Assembly (NCBI RefSeq): GCF_017873715.1
Contig: NZ_JAGGKM010000006.1
Span: 1-64,000, forward strand
Length of the DNA stretch: 64,000 bases
Reading direction: 5' to 3'
Source of the DNA: Cytobacillus luteolus
GTDB taxonomy: Bacteria; Bacillota; Bacilli; Bacillales; Bacillaceae_L
In this document: positions 8,801-16,951 of the stretch, in pieces
How positions within the stretch are numbered: position 1 is the first letter of the stretch
Layout: each line of letters opens with the position of its first letter
Made by a program: the position numbers and the translations under genes
Notes under the pieces: model-generated
The model's input: only the letters and a program-made list of their open reading frames with translations
What the model was told of the DNA's origin: nothing
Databases searched by the model: none

Positions 8801-10359
8801 ATGATCAAGCAAAAGTATCTGTTAAGGTTCCTGTTGTTCCGAATATCGGAACAATCGCAGTAGGTATTGCAAAAGCTGGTGCAGATGTTATTACGCTAAG
8901 TGGCTTTGATGGCGGTACAGGGGCTGCACGAATTCATGCACTTCAACACGTTGGTTTACCGGTCGAAATAGGAGTAAAAGCCGCTCACAATGCGTTACTC
9001 GAAGCCGGATTGCGTCAAAATGTTGAGCTTTGGGCAGATGGCGGTATCAAAAGCGCGCTTGATGTTATGAAGGTTATGCTTCTTGGAGCGAACCGCGTTG
9101 GTTTTGGTACTTTATCCATGATTGCCATTGGTTGTACGACTTGCCGTGGTTGTCACCTTGATACATGTCATGTCGGAATTGCCACACAAATTGAATCTGA
9201 GGCTCAAGCAAAAGAGCATGGGTTACGCCGCTTCGTACCTCGTCAACTGGATAATGCTGTTCAAGGCTTAGTTAATCTATTTGGTGCTTTTGGAAACGAG
9301 CTAAAAGCGTTAACCGCTTCATTAGGCTTTGACAACCTCCAAAGCATTGTCGGTCGTTCGGATTTATTAGAACAAGTTCGAGGACTAGATTCAATGGATT
9401 TAACTGAACTCTTAAAGCCTCTTGAAATTGAGCAACTGACCTTTAAAGAAGTGGCAGCAAGTGCCGAGGAAAAACAATTGCTAGTTGCTGTTGGCGCTGA
9501 GTATTTAGATAACAACATCGAGGAGCTTCACACTTCTCGTGAATTCGCAACTGTTACATCAGAGCAAAGGGTTCTAGGAAGTCGCGTATCCTGCCACCGT
9601 GTCCGCGGCAGATTAGATGGTTCATATCGAAATTTACCTGATATCACGTTGAAATACACGGAAGGTTCGATCCCTGGTAATGGCTTAGGTGCCTACAACA
9701 GTAGTGGTATTAATATCCACGTCCAAGGTGGGGCCCAAGATGGCATCGGTAAAACTGCATTCGGTGGAAACATCCTTATTTTTAAATCAAAAGGCAAGGA
9801 TGGCCAGTTCTATAATGGTTCCGTCGGAAAAGGCTTTGGCTATGGAGCACAAAGTGGTGTTCTTTTAGTTCAAGGTAATGCCGATGCACGTGCTGGAATT
9901 CGTCTATCTGGTGCAGATATGATTATCGGTGGCCAAGTGACGAAACCAATTGAAGAAAGTGAACATGGCAATATCGGTGTTCATGCAAATATCAAAGGCT
10001 TTGCATTTGAGTACATGACTAACGGCCGAGGCCTTGTACTTGGAGATCCGGGTCCATGGATCTGTGCTGGGATGACAGGTGGAGTGGTTTATCTAAGACA
10101 CCAAGCAGAAATGGGCCTAACAAAAGCAGCCATTGAAAGACGTATCGCTAAAGGAGCTAAGGTTTCCATTGCTACCCTTTCTGAAAAAGGGAAAAAAGAC
10201 GTTGTTGAGCTGCTTACGAAGTACATCGATGGACTTGTACTACATGGGCAAGTTGGGGAAGCTGAGAAGTTGAGGAAGTTACTAGATAACCCAGCAGAAC
10301 ACTTCTTCCAGATTAACCCTACTAAAGAGCAGGCTGATCCGGCTGTATCTACTGAATAA
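5890..10359 (+). CDS. gltB: Glutamate synthase large subunit (GltB/GltA family), stand-alone
   Basis: A 1489-residue enzyme in the classical four-part layout. An N-terminal type II glutamine amidotransferase domain (about 21-420) starts after a 20-residue propeptide with nucleophile Cys21 in HDACGIV, and includes GHNGEINT. A central domain follows. The FMN/2-oxoglutarate synthase barrel (about 810-1200) has GAKPGEGGHLPG, the DGGTGAA loop and the 3Fe-4S motif Cx5Cx4C in the run CTTCRGCHLDTC near residue 1082. A C-terminal GXGXG beta-helix covers about 1250-1440. It makes glutamate from glutamine and 2-oxoglutarate. The family's NADPH-binding small subunit gene (gltD) does not follow, so the electron donor is unknown; another reductase or ferredoxin may serve. 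No ribosome site precedes the only available ATG. Confidence 0.88.
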   Translation: MKKNWSPSTFRDFHHQEHDACGIVSAIEKRRIPTKLNIDTCINALVTMNHRAGFINGEGDGVGIHIDIPKALWTEKLGKAGVDPSVVDNKSFIVGHFFINQNIDLEEKKNYIRQLFVENGLDLIFETDEATSSSALGPIATQQEPLFWQVALVAQSLENLPKCLFNVSIDIEECGNVHVASLSNYHAVYKVLGAGDILPKYYHDLANPLVASTMTLGHNRYSTNTLSNFFRVQPFSLLGHNGEINTIAKLRDEARMIHVPLTDGGSDSQDLNRTIDTLISRDGYSLFEAVDFMFPPIINEMKAYPEHLQDLYTYAREAWGHFAQGPAGIISRYGEEAVFSVDALGLRPVWMLETETSYLFASEPGIIPSTEYTAEPKPLSPGEKVGMRWDTNDTMQVFHYAEFQEEVYQRVSKRVDVTDYRSRLSTPSFPKTITVTKSSTVHNGQYSAFGWDREHIQLIEQMAEKGAEPIRSLGHDAPLAAIDPGRKNIADFIKESVAVVTNPAIDRDRETEHFSTRSIIGKRPSLVSDDNNDFVIELSSPLLIEGSQGYDCSSTLGQPSYDQVVNAFSEKKLTHYLSATYTENESLQDALVRLAKEAEDAVEQGKSLLIIDDANAHQNGNLWIDPHLILAAVDQALVGKQIRRHCSILLRSGAIRSLHDIIVAYGLGANIISPYLLFATVVEETIQPSVNLFSSLNKGLEKVISTIGIHELRGYGRLFSAIGLNEEVADVLRVVNFLGSESVAYNFETLTKDALERAEDFKNEKARPGKLFHMFPRIWKSIGDVAQTGNYDSYREKLTEQEETNPTTIRHLTALKKSDKNVSLEKVNIGVGDHSLPFVISSMSFGSQNEIAFRAYAEGAERLNMISLNGEGGEIKDMLGKYPRTRGQQVASGRFGVNAELLNSSNLLEIKIGQGAKPGEGGHLPGSKVTAKIAEARNATIGSDLISPSNNHDIYSIEDLAQMIAELKTANDQAKVSVKVPVVPNIGTIAVGIAKAGADVITLSGFDGGTGAARIHALQHVGLPVEIGVKAAHNALLEAGLRQNVELWADGGIKSALDVMKVMLLGANRVGFGTLSMIAIGCTTCRGCHLDTCHVGIATQIESEAQAKEHGLRRFVPRQLDNAVQGLVNLFGAFGNELKALTASLGFDNLQSIVGRSDLLEQVRGLDSMDLTELLKPLEIEQLTFKEVAASAEEKQLLVAVGAEYLDNNIEELHTSREFATVTSEQRVLGSRVSCHRVRGRLDGSYRNLPDITLKYTEGSIPGNGLGAYNSSGINIHVQGGAQDGIGKTAFGGNILIFKSKGKDGQFYNGSVGKGFGYGAQSGVLLVQGNADARAGIRLSGADMIIGGQVTKPIEESEHGNIGVHANIKGFAFEYMTNGRGLVLGDPGPWICAGMTGGVVYLRHQAEMGLTKAAIERRIAKGAKVSIATLSEKGKKDVVELLTKYIDGLVLHGQVGEAEKLRKLLDNPAEHFFQINPTKEQADPAVSTE

Positions 10360-10363
10360 AGCG

Positions 10364-10395
10364 AAAAGAGCACTCGTGGCGAGTGCTCTTTTTTC
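10364..10395 (+). terminator. gltB terminator
   Basis: AAAGAGCACTCG / CGAGTGCTCTTT stem (12 bp, TGG loop) with a T-run, directly after the gltB stop codon. Confidence 0.9.
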
Positions 10396-10455
10396 TTGCT
10401 AGTGGAGCTGATGGAACAAAGATGGGATTCGGACTTGTTTCAGGGATTTTTGCTG

Positions 10456-10837
10456 AACCTGTCCGAATCATCCTGTTATTCCGACTGGTCCCTTCGATTA
10501 CATGCTCAACCTGTCCGAATCATCCTGTTATTCCGACTGGTCCCTCCGATTACCTGATCAACCTGTCCGAATCACCCTGTTATTCCGACTGGTCCCTCCG
10601 ATTACATACTCAACCTGTCCGAATCACCCTGTTATTCCGACTGGTCCCTCCGATTACATACTCAACCTGTCCGAATCACCCTGCTATTCCGACTGGTCCC
10701 TCCGATTACATGCTCAACCTGTCCGATTCACCCTGTTATTCCGACTGGTCCCTCCGATTACAAGCTCAACCTGTCCCAATCACCCTGTTATTCCGACTGG
10801 TCCCTTCGATTACATGCTCAACCTGTCCGAATCGCCC
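10456..10837. repeat. 52-bp tandem repeat array 1 (7 full units plus a partial eighth)
   Basis: Units start at 10456, 10508, 10560, 10612, 10664, 10716 and 10768, each exactly 52 bp and opening AACCTGTCCGAATCA, with a truncated copy from 10820. Units differ by one to four bases. There are no variable spacers, so this is not CRISPR. The sequence before unit 1 (about 10423-10455) resembles the unit type of the second array at 40.3 kb. The open frames seen here are only products of the repetition. Confidence 0.95.
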
Positions 10838-10986
10838 GCGGACAGCGAGGTAGAAATTAAAGAAAATCTCTTTAATTTTCATTACAACTCAAGCCCTACT
10901 AACAATTAGGACTTTACTGTTTAAACATTTTGTAATAGGCTAAATACTATCATAAAGGTACTTTTACAAAGAAAGGTTTGTACATA

Positions 10987-12057
10987 ATGAAACTTGGTGC
11001 CCGCATTTTTAAAACGGGAATAGCCATCACCTTAGCACTTGTGCTGGCTGATATGTTGAATCTATCAGCACCCGTATTCGCAGGAATTGCTGCCATTTTT
11101 GCAATTCAACCATCTATTTACCGGTCAGTTGTCTCCGTTATTGAACAGTTTCAAGCCAATGTGATCGGTGCTGGTTTAGCGATCTTTTCTGTCTTATTAT
11201 TTGGTAATGATCCATTTATCATTGGATTAACAGCTATCCTGGTTATCGCTATCACCATTAAGCTTAAAATTGAAACTACCATACCCGTTGCTGTAGTCAC
11301 CGTTATCGCCATTATGCAAAATCCTGGAGAAGAGTTTTTATCGTTTGCCCTTCTACGGTTTTCAACGATTATGCTTGGAATCTTATCTGCCTTCTTGGTC
11401 AATCTAGTCTTTATCCCACCAAAGCATGAGAAGAAACTCTATTATAAGATCGTTGACCAAACTGAAGAAATTTTAAAATGGATTCGAATGAACACTCGAA
11501 ACGCATCTGAATTTGGCGTGTTAAAGTCAGATATTGATAAAATCAAAGACGGCATGCAAAAGGTAGAGCAGTTTTACGTATTGTATAAGGAAGAACGAAA
11601 CTATTTAAAAAATAACAAATATGTTAAAGCCCGTAAATTAGTTATTTACCGTCAGATGATTAAGACAACAAACAAGGCTCTTGCTACTTTAAAAAAGCTA
11701 CATAGACTTGATAATGAGCTAAAGAGCATGCCAGATGATCTTCAGCAATTAATTATTGAAGAGTTGAACGACCTATTGTATTTTCACGAGCAAGTGCTTT
11801 TAAAGTTTATCCGAAAAACAAAACCTCACCCAGAGGATCTCCATGGAGAGCTAGAATTCAATAAAAAATCAGTCATTGAACGATTTGTTAAGTATAACAA
11901 ACTTGATGATGAACGAGCGCAAAAGGATTGGTATCACCTTTTTCCACTTATCTCCACAATCGTTGAGTATAGTGATGAGATGGAACATCTTGATACATTA
12001 ATTGATCGATATCAAGCCCATCATAAAGCTGATGATGACTTTGAGAAAAATGCATAA
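10987..12057 (+). CDS. ygaE: YgaE, FUSC-like / aromatic acid exporter family membrane protein
   Basis: A 356-residue protein closely resembling Bacillus subtilis YgaE, with its opening KLGARIFKTGIAITLAL and the block VFAGIAAIFAIQPSIYRS. The N-terminal 145 residues hold four to five membrane helices; the remaining 200 residues are cytoplasmic, helical and charged. This layout is that of the aromatic acid exporter/FUSC family (half-size). Substrate unknown. I place the start at ATG 10987, ten bases after GAAAGG; an upstream TTG at 10978 is too close to it. In Bacillus subtilis ygaE lies between gsaB and ygaD, so gltB, the array and the peptide transporter are insertions relative to that order. 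Confidence 0.8.
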   Translation: MKLGARIFKTGIAITLALVLADMLNLSAPVFAGIAAIFAIQPSIYRSVVSVIEQFQANVIGAGLAIFSVLLFGNDPFIIGLTAILVIAITIKLKIETTIPVAVVTVIAIMQNPGEEFLSFALLRFSTIMLGILSAFLVNLVFIPPKHEKKLYYKIVDQTEEILKWIRMNTRNASEFGVLKSDIDKIKDGMQKVEQFYVLYKEERNYLKNNKYVKARKLVIYRQMIKTTNKALATLKKLHRLDNELKSMPDDLQQLIIEELNDLLYFHEQVLLKFIRKTKPHPEDLHGELEFNKKSVIERFVKYNKLDDERAQKDWYHLFPLISTIVEYSDEMEHLDTLIDRYQAHHKADDDFEKNA

Positions 12058-12059
12058 TG

Positions 12060-12092
12060 AAAACCCCCATTCGAATATCGAACGGGGGTTTT
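12060..12092. terminator. Bidirectional terminator between ygaE and the binding protein gene
   Basis: AAACCCCC / GGGGGTTT plus TTCGA / TCGAA inner pairs around an ATA loop, with A and T runs on both sides, between two convergent genes. Confidence 0.88.
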
Positions 12093-12106
12093 ACTTTTGT
12101 TAGTTA

Positions 12107-13693
12107 TTATTTAAGGCTAACACCTTTGAAGAATGGAGTACCACTGAAGTTTACGAATAAACCTTCGATACCATTCATACCGTGATTGAAGTCAGGGTGT
12201 TGTAGGTATGCCATAGGCACTTCTTCTACAAGAATTTCAGAGATCTCTTTGTAAGCCTCATTACGAGCGTCTTGGTCAGGATTTTGACGAGCAAGGTCTA
12301 GAAGCTCATCAACTCTTTCGTTTTTGTAGAATGAACGGTTACCAGGTGAACCAAAGTTCTTAGAGTGGAATAATGCATATAGACCGTAGTCAGCATCACC
12401 AGTTACAGTTGTCCATCCAAGGATGAATAATTCGTGCTCACCAGCAGCAGTCTTCTCAAGGAAAGTACCCCACTCGATGATATCAATTTCAACTTCAATT
12501 CCAAGCGGCATTAATTGAGCTTGAATTAACTCAGCGATATCTGCACGCTCTTTGTTACCTTCGTTAACCATTAATTTTGTTTTGAATCCATCAGCAAATC
12601 CAGCTTCTGCTAAAAGTGCTTTTGCACCTTCAACGTCATAAGGAAGTGGAGTTAAGCCTTGGTAGTTACCAACTACAGTTGGAGCTAATGGTCCTACAGC
12701 TTCAACACCTTGGCCATCTAATACTCCGTTTACGATATCGTCTTTATTAATTGCCATAGCAATTGCTTGACGTACTTTAATGTTATCAAAAGGAGCTACG
12801 TTCATATTGAATCCTAGGTAGTCCATACGTGTTCCACGAACATTATCAATTTCAATACCAGGCATAGCAGATACACGTTCAACATCTGAAGCACCAACTA
12901 GCATTACATGAGCTTCACCAGTTTCAAGCATTGCAACACGAGTTGCTTGCTCAGGAACGTTCTTCATTACTACACGGTCAACTTTTGCAAGCTCTCCCCA
13001 GTAGTTTTCGTTTTTAACGAATACAATTTCAGCACCACGGTTCCAAGATTCGAATTTGAATGGACCAGAACCGATTGGATTTTCGTCAACTTTTTTACCG
13101 CCACTTCTTTCTTCTTCAATTGCAGAAGGAGCAACGATTGAACCTGCGTTATGAGCTAAGTGAGCAGGTAGTGGAGCGAATGGGAATGCAGTTTTAACAT
13201 GAACTGTTAATGGGTCAACTACAACAACCTCAGTGATCATGTTAAGTACAACAGCACGTGGTGATGCAAATTCAGGATCAATAATACGCTCAATGCTTAA
13301 TTTAACAGCATCTGCATTAAAGTCTGTGCCATCATGGAATTTTACGCCTTCACGTAATTTGAATTCCCAAGTAGTTTCATCTACAGAACTGAACTCAGTT
13401 GCTAGTAAAGGTACAACAGACCCGTCAGCAGCATAAGTAGTTAAAGTTTCAAAAATTTGAGATGTTGCAGTAGTAGTAGATGTATCATTTGATCCGTGTG
13501 GATCTAGAGTTGGAGCATCTGAACCAGATACATAAACTAACTCTCCGCCACCTTCAGATGCTGCGGGAGCATCAGTTGAGTCTTTTGAATCAGCTGGTTT
13601 ATCAGTAGCATTGTCTCCGCCACCGCTACAAGCCGCTAACGCAAATACGAAAGCTAGTACTAATAGTAGTAAGAAATTTTTTGTGAACTTCAT
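12107..13693 (-). CDS. Peptide ABC transporter substrate-binding lipoprotein (SBP family 5)
   Basis: A 528-residue extracellular lipoprotein: signal peptide with lipobox LAAC and lipidated Cys22, a Ser/Asp/Ala-rich linker, then the family 5 solute-binding fold (about 48-528) with TLDPHGSNDT, the conserved LREGVKFHDGTDFNADAV signature and a C-terminal YLQHPDFNHG region. It captures di- or oligopeptides (members also bind glutathione or nickel complexes) for the permease encoded divergently. It faces away from the four transporter genes and shares a 355-bp control region with them. The exact ligand cannot be read from the sequence. Confidence 0.92.
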   Translation of the reverse strand: MKFTKNFLLLLVLAFVFALAACSGGGDNATDKPADSKDSTDAPAASEGGGELVYVSGSDAPTLDPHGSNDTSTTTATSQIFETLTTYAADGSVVPLLATEFSSVDETTWEFKLREGVKFHDGTDFNADAVKLSIERIIDPEFASPRAVVLNMITEVVVVDPLTVHVKTAFPFAPLPAHLAHNAGSIVAPSAIEEERSGGKKVDENPIGSGPFKFESWNRGAEIVFVKNENYWGELAKVDRVVMKNVPEQATRVAMLETGEAHVMLVGASDVERVSAMPGIEIDNVRGTRMDYLGFNMNVAPFDNIKVRQAIAMAINKDDIVNGVLDGQGVEAVGPLAPTVVGNYQGLTPLPYDVEGAKALLAEAGFADGFKTKLMVNEGNKERADIAELIQAQLMPLGIEVEIDIIEWGTFLEKTAAGEHELFILGWTTVTGDADYGLYALFHSKNFGSPGNRSFYKNERVDELLDLARQNPDQDARNEAYKEISEILVEEVPMAYLQHPDFNHGMNGIEGLFVNFSGTPFFKGVSLK

Positions 13694-13749
13694 TCGTGTT
13701 ACCCCCTAATTAGTTTTTCTAAGATAGCTAAGCTACCTTTCACTTTTTT

Positions 13750-13778
13750 ATAATAATCTAAAAATTATAAACTTACAA
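13750..13778 (-). promoter_or_regulatory. Promoter of the binding protein gene
   Basis: On the minus strand TTGTAA (13773-13778), 17-bp spacer, TATTAT (13750-13755). The hexamers and spacing are identical to those of the divergent promoter at 13963-13991. Confidence 0.6.
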
Positions 13779-13962
13779 TATATTTTTTTAATTTGTTTAA
13801 TATTCTTGTAACCTTTGTAATAAAGTGGAAATAATTAGTGACTTTTGTTATTCGAATAATATTATTTACTTGTTCATATTTTCCAATTATAGTGTTAATC
13901 TCTCTTTTCTTCCTATATAAATTATATCATTTAGAAAATCTAGAAAAGTCTCTATATAACTA

Positions 13963-13991
13963 TTGTAAATTCACTTTAACATAGCTATTAT
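13963..13991 (+). promoter_or_regulatory. Promoter of the peptide permease operon
   Basis: TTGTAA (13963-13968), 17-bp spacer, TATTAT (13986-13991), about 70 bp before the first permease gene. It mirrors the promoter of the divergent binding protein gene. Confidence 0.6.
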
Positions 13992-14060
13992 AGTTACTAA
14001 CTGTGTTTAAAATATTACAAAAATTAAAAATGTTACATTTTAGAAAGGATGGAAAAGGAC

Positions 14061-14960
14061 ATGAGTCAACCGCAACTTCAACCTACAACAGGAACTCCTG
14101 TTAAAGTACAAAACACGAACACTACAGCTTGGAAGGCATTCTATAAGAAGCTTGCCAAAAATAAAGCTGCTCTTGCAGGAGCCTTCATCGTAATGGTTTT
14201 TGTATTTCTTGCGATATTTGCTCCTTTATTAGCCCCACATGACCATATCATGCCTGTAATGAGCAAAAAGCTTGAAACACCATCAGCAGAACATTGGTTA
14301 GGAACAGATGATAAAGGGAGAGATATTTTAAGTCGTCTGCTTTATGGATCTAGAATATCGTTAACAGTTGGAGTTCTATCAACTCTATTAGGTGCCTTTG
14401 TTGGTATCATCATGGGAATTGTAGCAGGCTACTATGGTAGATGGATAGATTCCTTGATTATGAGAATCTGTGATGTGTTATTAGCTTTCCCTGGTATTCT
14501 ATTAGCACTTGCAATTGTAGCGATCCTAGGTGCAAGTACAACAAATGTTATCATCGCTGTTGCTTTCTTCGCGGTACCAACATTTGCACGTATTGTTCGA
14601 GGTTCCACTCTAAGTGTTAAAAAACTAGAATATATTGATGCAATTAAAGCAATGGGAGCTAGTGATTTCCGAATCATATTCAAACATATACTTCCAAACA
14701 TTGTTTCACCAATTATCGTACAAGCCACTCTTTATATCGCGTCAGCAATTATTACAGCAAGTGCCCTTTCCTTCCTAGGAATGGGAACAAAACCACCTAC
14801 TCCTGAATGGGGTACGATGCTAAGTGATGGACGCTCATATATTGCCCAAGCGCCACACTTAACTCTATTCCCTGGGTTAACGATTTTACTTGTTGTTATC
14901 GGATTTAACTTATTCGGTGATGGTTTACGAGACGCGCTTGACCCTAAAACAAAGAAATAA
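14061..14960 (+). CDS. Peptide ABC transporter permease, DppC/OppC type
   Basis: A 299-residue inner-membrane permease with an N-terminal OppC_N helix (about 30-55), then five helices of the binding-protein-dependent transport fold. HWLGTDDKGRDILSRLLYGSR and the cytoplasmic EAA-like loop AIKAMGASDFRIIFKHILPN are diagnostic for the DppC/OppC class. It pairs with the DppB-type protein encoded next. ATG 14061 has AAAGGATGG eight bases upstream; ATG 14049 abuts AAAGG directly and is less likely. It heads a four-gene operon. Confidence 0.9.
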   Translation: MSQPQLQPTTGTPVKVQNTNTTAWKAFYKKLAKNKAALAGAFIVMVFVFLAIFAPLLAPHDHIMPVMSKKLETPSAEHWLGTDDKGRDILSRLLYGSRISLTVGVLSTLLGAFVGIIMGIVAGYYGRWIDSLIMRICDVLLAFPGILLALAIVAILGASTTNVIIAVAFFAVPTFARIVRGSTLSVKKLEYIDAIKAMGASDFRIIFKHILPNIVSPIIVQATLYIASAIITASALSFLGMGTKPPTPEWGTMLSDGRSYIAQAPHLTLFPGLTILLVVIGFNLFGDGLRDALDPKTKK

Positions 14961-14983
14961 TTCATAAAGGAAGGTGACTACAA

Positions 14984-15907
14984 ATGTTGATTTATATGAT
15001 TCGAAGACTACTTCAAACAATTCCCGTTATGATCGGGGTAACATTAGCTGTATTTTTGATGATGCACTTAATTCCAGGCGACCCTGCACAAATTATGGCA
15101 GGTGAAAATGCAAATCCTGAACAGGTTGAACAAATGCGTATCAACTTAGGCCTTGATGATCCACTTCATGTTCAATATTTCCGTTATGTTTCAAACGCTA
15201 TCCAGGGTGACCTTGGAGAATCGATTAGAACGAAGCGTGATGTGACAGAAGAAATCTTTACAAATCGTTTTTGGATTACAGTCCAGTTAGCAGTTATCGG
15301 TACAGCATTATCCGTACTACTAGGTTTAGTAGCAGGTATTATCTCAGCTACTAGAAAGTACACCTTCGCTGATGTATCTATCATGATTGTTGCTTTATTT
15401 GGTTTATCAATGCCAAACTTCTGGTTAGGGATTATGTTGATTTACTTATTCTCTGTTAATCTAGGAGTTTTACCTGTAGCAGGCTGGGGATCTTGGGAGC
15501 AAATGATTCTTCCTGCCATCACACTAGGAACTGGTGGAGCAGCAATCATTGCTCGTATGACACGTTCTAGTATGCTAGAAGTTATTAATCAGGATTACAT
15601 TCGAACTGCTTATGCAAAAGGGGTAAGCGATAAATTAGTAATTTATAAGCACGCTCTACGTAATGCATTAATTCCTGTTGTAACAGTTGTTGGTTTACAA
15701 TTCGGAGGATTATTAGGTGGAGCAATCATTACTGAAACAGTATTCGCAATTAATGGTTTAGGTCGTCTAATCATTGACTCAATCCGAGCGCATGATTTCC
15801 CAATGGTACAAGGAACGATTCTTGTATGTGCGGTTCTGTTTGTATTTGTAAACTTCCTTGTTGATATTACGTATCGCTTAGTAAATAAACGTATTGATTT
15901 GAACTAG
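14984..15907 (+). CDS. Peptide ABC transporter permease, DppB/OppB type
   Basis: A 307-residue permease with an N-terminal membrane helix (about 9-30) and the DppB signature FLMMHLIPGDPAQIM, followed by five further helices. The EAA loop TAYAKGVSDKLVIYKHALRN contacts the ATPases. Together with the preceding DppC-type protein it forms the heterodimeric channel. AAGGAAGGTG precedes the ATG at good distance, and only 23 bp separate it from the upstream gene. Confidence 0.91.
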   Translation: MLIYMIRRLLQTIPVMIGVTLAVFLMMHLIPGDPAQIMAGENANPEQVEQMRINLGLDDPLHVQYFRYVSNAIQGDLGESIRTKRDVTEEIFTNRFWITVQLAVIGTALSVLLGLVAGIISATRKYTFADVSIMIVALFGLSMPNFWLGIMLIYLFSVNLGVLPVAGWGSWEQMILPAITLGTGGAAIIARMTRSSMLEVINQDYIRTAYAKGVSDKLVIYKHALRNALIPVVTVVGLQFGGLLGGAIITETVFAINGLGRLIIDSIRAHDFPMVQGTILVCAVLFVFVNFLVDITYRLVNKRIDLN

Positions 15908-15928
15908 AACGAAGGACGGTGAAAGACT

Positions 15929-16951
15929 ATGACTGAATCAAAAAAGGATCTAATTCTTGAGGTAAAAGGACTGCGCACCTCTTTTTTCACAGATGAAGGT
16001 GAAGTTAAGGCTGTAGATGGTGTTGATTTTTCAATCGAAAAAGGGAAAACAATTGGAATCGTTGGGGAGTCTGGATCTGGTAAAAGTATTACCTCTCTTT
16101 CCATCCTTCGTCTTCTAGAAGAAGGTATCGGTAAGATTGTTGGTGGAGAAGTCATCTTTAAAGGTCAAAATCTATTAAATAAATCTAAAAAAGAAATGCG
16201 AAATATCCGTGGTAACAATATTTCAATGATTTTCCAAGAGCCAATGACTTCTTTAAATCCTACTTTAACCTGTGGTGAGCAAATTGCTGAATCGATTCGT
16301 ATCCACCAAAAGCTTGGCAGAAAGGAAGCATGGGTAAAAGCGGTAGATGCACTTCGTTTAGTAGGAATTCCATCCCCTGAAAGTCGTGCTAAGCAATACC
16401 CATTTGAGCTATCTGGTGGTATGCGTCAGCGTGTTATGATTGCCATTGCATTAGCTTGTAATCCTGAATTACTTATTGCAGATGAACCTACTACTGCACT
16501 TGATGTGACAATTCAGGCTCAAATACTAGATTTAATTAAAAACCTACAACAGGAGCTTGGTACTTCATTAATGATTATTACCCATGACCTTGGGGTTGTA
16601 GCGGAAATGTGTGATAAGGTTGCTGTAATGTATTGCGGAAAAGTTGTTGAGTATGCAGATGTTAAAACGATTTTCAATGATCCTAAGCATCCTTATACTA
16701 TTGGACTACTAAACTCTGTACCAAAACATGACCAAGACTACGAAGGAGATCTTGCAGTTATTGAAGGCTCAGTACCGAGTCCATTTAACCTACCACAGGG
16801 CTGCAGATTTGCTCCACGTTGTCCATATGCTAGAGAAATCTGTCACTCCCAATTACCAGAATTAGTTACAGCTGAAGACGGAGATCAAGTTCGTTGCTGG
16901 ATTCATACAGATCAATGGGATAAGGTAGAGGAGGTCGCAGGTAAACGATGA
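15929..16951 (+). CDS. Peptide ABC transporter ATPase, DppD/OppD type
   Basis: A 340-residue ATPase. Walker A GESGSGKS (about 46-53), signature LSGGMRQRV, Walker B ELLIADEPTTALD and the H-loop THDLG are all present. The C-terminal Cys-rich tail (CRFAPRCPYAREICH) is the oligopeptide-transporter extension, which carries an iron-sulfur-binding motif in this class. It powers import together with the following DppF-type subunit. Its stop overlaps the next start by ATGA, indicating translational coupling. Confidence 0.93.
   Translation: MTESKKDLILEVKGLRTSFFTDEGEVKAVDGVDFSIEKGKTIGIVGESGSGKSITSLSILRLLEEGIGKIVGGEVIFKGQNLLNKSKKEMRNIRGNNISMIFQEPMTSLNPTLTCGEQIAESIRIHQKLGRKEAWVKAVDALRLVGIPSPESRAKQYPFELSGGMRQRVMIAIALACNPELLIADEPTTALDVTIQAQILDLIKNLQQELGTSLMIITHDLGVVAEMCDKVAVMYCGKVVEYADVKTIFNDPKHPYTIGLLNSVPKHDQDYEGDLAVIEGSVPSPFNLPQGCRFAPRCPYAREICHSQLPELVTAEDGDQVRCWIHTDQWDKVEEVAGKR

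Noticed and set aside
9261-9518. Minus-strand frames inside gltB, recX, fabL, qox and other genes
   Set aside because: They are antisense or shifted shadows of strongly supported genes, without their own ribosome sites.
10456-10837. Possible CRISPR array
   Set aside because: Units are contiguous 52-bp tandem copies with no unique spacers and no cas genes in the window; the same holds for 40249-40595.
10383-10909. Two long overlapping plus-strand frames with repeated residues
   Set aside because: They are created by the 52-bp repeat, whose length is not a multiple of three so all frames cycle; there is no ribosome site or sensible protein composition.
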